Assembly (NCBI GenBank): GCA_035565775.1 | Contig: DATMRW010000012.1 | Coordinates: 124,001 to 188,000, forward strand | DNA: 64,000 nucleotides | Direction: 5' to 3' | From: PRO6 sp035565775 | GTDB lineage: Bacteria; Pseudomonadota; Alphaproteobacteria; Rhizobiales; Xanthobacteraceae | Shown: piece after piece, positions 60,342-64,000 of the stretch | Layout: every line of letters begins with the position of its first letter | How positions within the stretch are numbered: position 1 is the stretch's first letter | The notes under the pieces: model-generated | Told to the model about the DNA's origin: nothing | Seen by the model: only the letters and a program-made list of their open reading frames with translations | The model's database searches: none | Translations under genes and position numbers: made by a program

Positions 60342-61442
60342 ATGAAGATTGCTCAGATCGCCCCCTTGATGGAGAGCGTTCCTCCGCGGCTCTATGGTGG
60401 AACGGAACGGATCGTTTCCTATCTGACAGAGGAACTGGTCGCCCTCGGCCATGATGTGACCCTATTCGCCAGCGGCGACTCGATAACGTCAGCAAAGCTT
60501 GTGCCTTGCGCCCGGAGCGCGCTGCGTCTTGACGATGCGGTGCGAGACCCGATTCCCTCGTTGCTACTGATGCTCGATCGGGTGCGGCAGCGCGCCCACG
60601 ATTTCGACATTCTGCATTTCCACGTCGACCAGTTTCAGTTTCCTGTTTTTCATTCACTTGCGGCCCATACGCTGACGACGCTTCACGGGCGGCAGGACCT
60701 GCCGGACCTTCCTGGCCTGTATGCCGGCTTTGACGATATGCCGCTCGTCTCGATCTCTGACGCGCAGCGACGCCACATCCCGAATGCCAACTTTGTCGCC
60801 ACGGTCCATCACGGTGTTCCGCTCAGTTCCCTCCGTCCGCAGTTTGAATGCAAGGGCAACTACCTCGCCTTTCTGGGGCGCATTTCGCCGGAGAAGCGGC
60901 CCGATCGCGCGATCGATATCGCGCTGGCCAGCGGCATTCCGTTGAAGATCGCGGCCAAGGTCGACCGCGTGGATGCTGCCTACTTCAAGGAGAAGATTGA
61001 GCAGCGCATCGATGGCGTGAAAGTCCAGTTCATCGGCGAAATCAACGAAAACAAGAAGTCCGAGTTCTTGGGCAATGCGCACGCGCTGCTCTTTCCGATC
61101 GACTGGCCCGAGCCGTTCGGACTCGTCATGATCGAAGCGATGGCATGTGGAACACCGGTGCTTGCGTTTCGTGCGGGCTCGGTGCCCGAGCTTGTCGATG
61201 ACGGGGTCACGGGACGGATCGTCGACAGCGTGGAGGAGGCGATCCACGTGCTTCCGGAAGTTGTCGCGCTTGACCGGCCAAAAGTGCGCCGCTGCTTCGA
61301 GCGGCGGTTTTCGTCGAAGCGCATGGCGCAGGAATATGTAAAGGTCTATCGCTCCCTCTTGGCTGCAATTCAGCCGATACCGGATGAATGCGAGGAAGCC
61401 GAGCCTGTTCTGACTGACGAGCGGAGGCCGTATGTTGCCTAA
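60342..61442 (+). CDS. Family 4 glycosyltransferase
   Basis: 366 residues from ATG 60342. N-terminal part KIAQIAPLMESVPPRLYGGT and TEELVALGHDVTLFASGDS is the UDP-glucose-type GT4 group; the donor-site half has LAFLGRISPEKRPDRAIDIA and WPEPFGLVMIEAMACG. Its stop overlaps the debranching-enzyme start by 11 bases, so the pair is made together. The pairing suggests synthesis and trimming of an alpha-glucan or glucosylated product. Confidence 0.88.
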   Translation: MKIAQIAPLMESVPPRLYGGTERIVSYLTEELVALGHDVTLFASGDSITSAKLVPCARSALRLDDAVRDPIPSLLLMLDRVRQRAHDFDILHFHVDQFQFPVFHSLAAHTLTTLHGRQDLPDLPGLYAGFDDMPLVSISDAQRRHIPNANFVATVHHGVPLSSLRPQFECKGNYLAFLGRISPEKRPDRAIDIALASGIPLKIAAKVDRVDAAYFKEKIEQRIDGVKVQFIGEINENKKSEFLGNAHALLFPIDWPEPFGLVMIEAMACGTPVLAFRAGSVPELVDDGVTGRIVDSVEEAIHVLPEVVALDRPKVRRCFERRFSSKRMAQEYVKVYRSLLAAIQPIPDECEEAEPVLTDERRPYVA

Positions 61443-63621
61443 GGCTCACGTCGGCGAGACGAAGCACACTGAAGCTGCCGAGACGCCGTTTTACATTCCC
61501 GCAACCCAAGGGACCACTGGGCCGTCGCGCACTCTGAAGCATGGTGACTGTTTCGCCATCACCGACAGTTTCGGCGATGTCGGCACGGCGGACGGTGGCG
61601 CGGATGGGATTTTCTACTCGGATACGCGCTTTCTTTCCCGCCTCGAGATGAAGATAAACGGCCAGCAGCCCTTGATGCTTGGCTCCAATGTGCGCGATGA
61701 TAATTCCATTCTCACCGTCGACCTGACCAACCCGGATTTTTATGTCGGCAGCCGCCTGGTGCTGGCAAAGGATCTTCTTCACGTCGTGCGGACGATTTTT
61801 CTCTGGCGCGGCGTCGCCTATCAACGCGTTCGCGTTCACAATCACGGTGAGGAACCGTTTTCGGTCCGCTTCACGTTCGAGTTCGACAACGATTTCGCCG
61901 ATCTGTTCGAGGTGCGCGGCATGCAGAGAATGCGGCGCGGGCGAATGACGGCCGAGATGTTCAACGACAGCTCGGTGATCCTGCATTATGTCGGGCTGGA
62001 CGAAAAGGTCCGCAGGACGGCCATCCATTTCGATCCGCCGCCGCAGGAGCTTTCGACGGGGCATGCCGTCTACGACTTCGATCTCGAGCCGAATGAGAAC
62101 GCATCGCTCTTCATCACCGTGAAATGCAGAGGCGATGATTTCACGTTGCCGATGCCATTCCGGAAGAGCCTCCGCGCAGCATTTCATGAACATCGGACCG
62201 CCTGCCGTGGGATGGCGACGGTCGAGACGTCAAACGATATTTTCAATGAGGTGCTGTGCCGCTCGATCTCGGATCTGGTAATGCTGCGGACGTCAACGGC
62301 GCAGGGGCCTTACCCCTACGCGGGCATTCCTTGGTATTCGACGACATTCGGCCGCGATGGCCTGATCACTGCGATGCAGACCTTGTGGATCGATCCAAGG
62401 GTTGCGAGAGGGGTGCTGCGACGGCTCGCGTATTTTCAGGCGACGGATTTCGACCCCCTCAACGACGCCGAGCCTGGCAAGATTTTGCATGAGATGCGTG
62501 GCGGCGAAATGGCGGGGCTGCGCGAGATTCCGTTTGGCCAGTATTATGGCAGCGTCGATTCAACGCCGCTGTTCGTCATGCTCACGGGGATGTATTTCGA
62601 CCGGACCGGCGACATCGAGGCGCTGGGCGAGCTGTGGCCTCATGTCGAGGCCGCGCTCGGCTGGATCAACGGGCCGGGCGACCCCGACAAGGATGGATTT
62701 GTCGAATATCACCGCGCCGATGAGAATGGGCTGCTCAATCAGGGCTGGAAGGACTCGCAGGATGCGATTTTTCATGCCGACGGATCGCTAGCGGCTGGCC
62801 CGATCGCGCTCTGTGAAGTGCAAGGTTATGTCTATGCCGCCAAGCGCGCCGCGGCGCGCGTGGCGAGCCGGCTGGGGAAGGTCGAATTCGCGGCGGCGCT
62901 CGAAGCGCAGGCGGCACTGCTCGCGCAGAGATTTGAGGATGCGTTCTGGTGTGAGGAGCTCGGCACCTATGCGCTGGCACTGGATGGCGAGAAGCGGCCT
63001 TGCCGCGTGCGCACATCGAACGCAGGGCAGGTGCTGTTCAGCGGCATTGCGTCGAAGGAGCACGCCGCGCGCGTCGCGCAGGATCTGCTGCGGCCGTCGT
63101 TCTTTTCCGGCTGGGGAATCCGCACGGTAGCGCGGGAGGAACTGCGCTATAATCCAATGTCTTACCACAATGGCTCGGTCTGGCCGCATGACAATGCCCT
63201 GATCGCGGCAGGCTTCATGCATTACGGCTTTCAGGAAGCGGTCGAGCGGGTATTCAAGGGGTTGTTCGACGCCGCAAGCTATATGGATCTGCGCAGGCTG
63301 CCGGAGCTGTATTGCGGATTCCAGCGTGGCCGCCAGCGAGGCCCGACGCTCTATCCGGTCGCCTGCTCGCCTCAGGCTTGGGCGGCCGGCACACCGCTCT
63401 CACTGCTGCAATCGTCGATCGGTCTCGAAATCTCTCTTGAGCGCGGCGAGGTGGTGCTGCGCAATCCGAGGCTGCCGCAGTTTCTCGACGAAGTGATCTT
63501 GCGCCATATCACAGTGGGGTCATGCTTCGTCGATCTTGCGCTACGCCGGCACGGGACGGACGTTTCGGTTCGTGTCTTGCGCAATGACGGCAAGCTGCGG
63601 GTTGCTGTGATCTACGGTTAA
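61432..63621 (+). CDS. Glycogen-debranching-type amylo-alpha-1,6-glucosidase
   Basis: 729 residues. The N-terminal bis domain (about 35-225) has LKHGDCFAITDSFGDVGTAD, YSDTRFLSRLEM and FTFEFDNDFADLFEVRG; the C-terminal (alpha/alpha)6 catalytic barrel (about 270-700) includes GIPWYSTTFGRDGLITA, NQGWKDSQDA and NPMSYHNGSVWPHDNALIA. Matches the bacterial GDE_N_bis plus GH-type glucosidase group, which trim alpha-1,6-glucosyl units; acts on glycogen-like or other glucans. No signal peptide. Starts within the end of the GT4 gene. Confidence 0.88.
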   Translation: MLPKAHVGETKHTEAAETPFYIPATQGTTGPSRTLKHGDCFAITDSFGDVGTADGGADGIFYSDTRFLSRLEMKINGQQPLMLGSNVRDDNSILTVDLTNPDFYVGSRLVLAKDLLHVVRTIFLWRGVAYQRVRVHNHGEEPFSVRFTFEFDNDFADLFEVRGMQRMRRGRMTAEMFNDSSVILHYVGLDEKVRRTAIHFDPPPQELSTGHAVYDFDLEPNENASLFITVKCRGDDFTLPMPFRKSLRAAFHEHRTACRGMATVETSNDIFNEVLCRSISDLVMLRTSTAQGPYPYAGIPWYSTTFGRDGLITAMQTLWIDPRVARGVLRRLAYFQATDFDPLNDAEPGKILHEMRGGEMAGLREIPFGQYYGSVDSTPLFVMLTGMYFDRTGDIEALGELWPHVEAALGWINGPGDPDKDGFVEYHRADENGLLNQGWKDSQDAIFHADGSLAAGPIALCEVQGYVYAAKRAAARVASRLGKVEFAAALEAQAALLAQRFEDAFWCEELGTYALALDGEKRPCRVRTSNAGQVLFSGIASKEHAARVAQDLLRPSFFSGWGIRTVAREELRYNPMSYHNGSVWPHDNALIAAGFMHYGFQEAVERVFKGLFDAASYMDLRRLPELYCGFQRGRQRGPTLYPVACSPQAWAAGTPLSLLQSSIGLEISLERGEVVLRNPRLPQFLDEVILRHITVGSCFVDLALRRHGTDVSVRVLRNDGKLRVAVIYG

Positions 63622-63792
63622 CGGCCCCGACGCGGAAAGTCGCACTCATCGGAAATGTTCGCTGTTCTCCTGTGGACATGGAACAGACGGCAACTTCATT
63701 GCGTTTGCCGCACATGGTCGCCGGAAGGGCCCTTCCATGAGGTAAGGCTGCATGATGTTATTCGTCCCCATCCCAACCACGGTCGCGGCAAG

Positions 63793-64000
63793 ATGAACGA
63801 CGACGTTTCCGGTCGCGTCGTGTTCATGTTGAACGCAAGCGGACATATCGCGAGCTGGAATGTGAGTGCCCAGAACGCCACGCTCTACGCGGCGCTTGAT
63901 GCCGTCGGAAAACACTTTTCGCTGGTCTTCTGTGAGGATGGCGGTGCGATCGCGGAAGATCTGCTGGCAGCGGCGGCCGCCGAGGATCGGGCGGACAGTT
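63793..64000 (+). CDS. PAS-like protein, N-terminal part (runs off window)
   Basis: 69 codons remain open to the window end. The ATG at 63793 gives VVFMLNASGHIASWNVSAQN then VGKHFSLVFCEDGGA, which resembles the first half of a PAS domain of bacterial sensor kinases (the usual GAERIKGYRADEIIGQHFS pattern, here with Ala/Leu changes). No obvious ribosome site other than GCGGCAAG. Could be a histidine kinase or a diguanylate-cyclase-type sensor; the remainder is needed. Confidence 0.5.
   Translation, partial: MNDDVSGRVVFMLNASGHIASWNVSAQNATLYAALDAVGKHFSLVFCEDGGAIAEDLLAAAAAEDRADS

Overview
The window is high-GC DNA that looks like an alphaproteobacterium of the Bradyrhizobium/Rhodopseudomonas/Afipia type. 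The grounds are FixJ/NodW-like two-component signalling, many FixK/FNR-type boxes (TTGA-N6-TCAA), DUF3775 and DUF2267 proteins, and PrtDE-type secretion. The family placement is an inference from gene content; no 16S or marker gene is present. All positions and motifs were read by eye, and no database search was run.

Layout. (1) 0-8.3 kb: the tail of a receiver-domain protein, then a heavy-metal-type RND efflux operon (adaptor, pump, outer-membrane lipoprotein), followed by a membrane histidine kinase and a FixJ-like regulator that overlap by four bases. A perfect palindrome lies upstream of the efflux operon. (2) 8.3-24.9 kb: a run of small stress and survival genes. These are an HhH protein with a CYTH protein, a nitroreductase, DUF2267, a YbaK-type deacylase, RecQ, an unknown, DUF3775 with a HicA-like protein, a PEBP protein, an HPF/cold-shock fusion, a Lon-like protease with a USP, and a second-type FtsH. 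Ten FixK-like boxes lie in the intergenic gaps here, three of them perfect TTGAT-N4-ATCAA. The block reads as an oxygen-limitation regulon. A Na/Pi cotransporter, a lone Rieske protein and a four-cysteine protein follow without visible boxes. (3) 25-36 kb: a complete carbohydrate-type ABC importer operon, an orphan branched-chain-type binding protein, a Crp-family regulator with an M20 amidohydrolase, a TRIC-type channel, a zinc alcohol dehydrogenase and a c-type cytochrome. The last two each have a FixK-like box upstream.

(4) 36-42.9 kb: a mosaic. A frameshifted sulfatase is cut by an IS3-family remnant. A four-gene glycan-modification cassette (GT2, NodB-like deacetylase, methyltransferase, GNAT) follows, then a second and different IS3 remnant, a tRNA with CAU anticodon, and about 1 kb of non-coding DNA holding a 14-bp tandem repeat. 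(5) 42.9-64 kb: an envelope-polysaccharide and secretion region. It has PrtD/PrtE type I secretion genes joined to a coiled-coil methyltransferase and a 1116-residue triple glycosyltransferase, a secreted Pro/Ala-rich protein, an XRE regulator, an unknown 500-residue protein, three further GT4 enzymes, Gmd plus an Rmd-like reductase (GDP-6-deoxyhexose supply, probably GDP-D-rhamnose), an HWE histidine kinase, a glycogen-debranching-type glucosidase and the start of a PAS-like protein.

How the genes work together. Region 2 looks like a programme for surviving low oxygen: ribosome hibernation, two ATP-dependent proteases, DNA maintenance, redox enzymes and RNA/tRNA quality control under one regulator. 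Region 5 looks like synthesis, modification and export of a deoxyhexose-containing surface glycan or glycosylated secreted product. Region 4 marks horizontal exchange between them.
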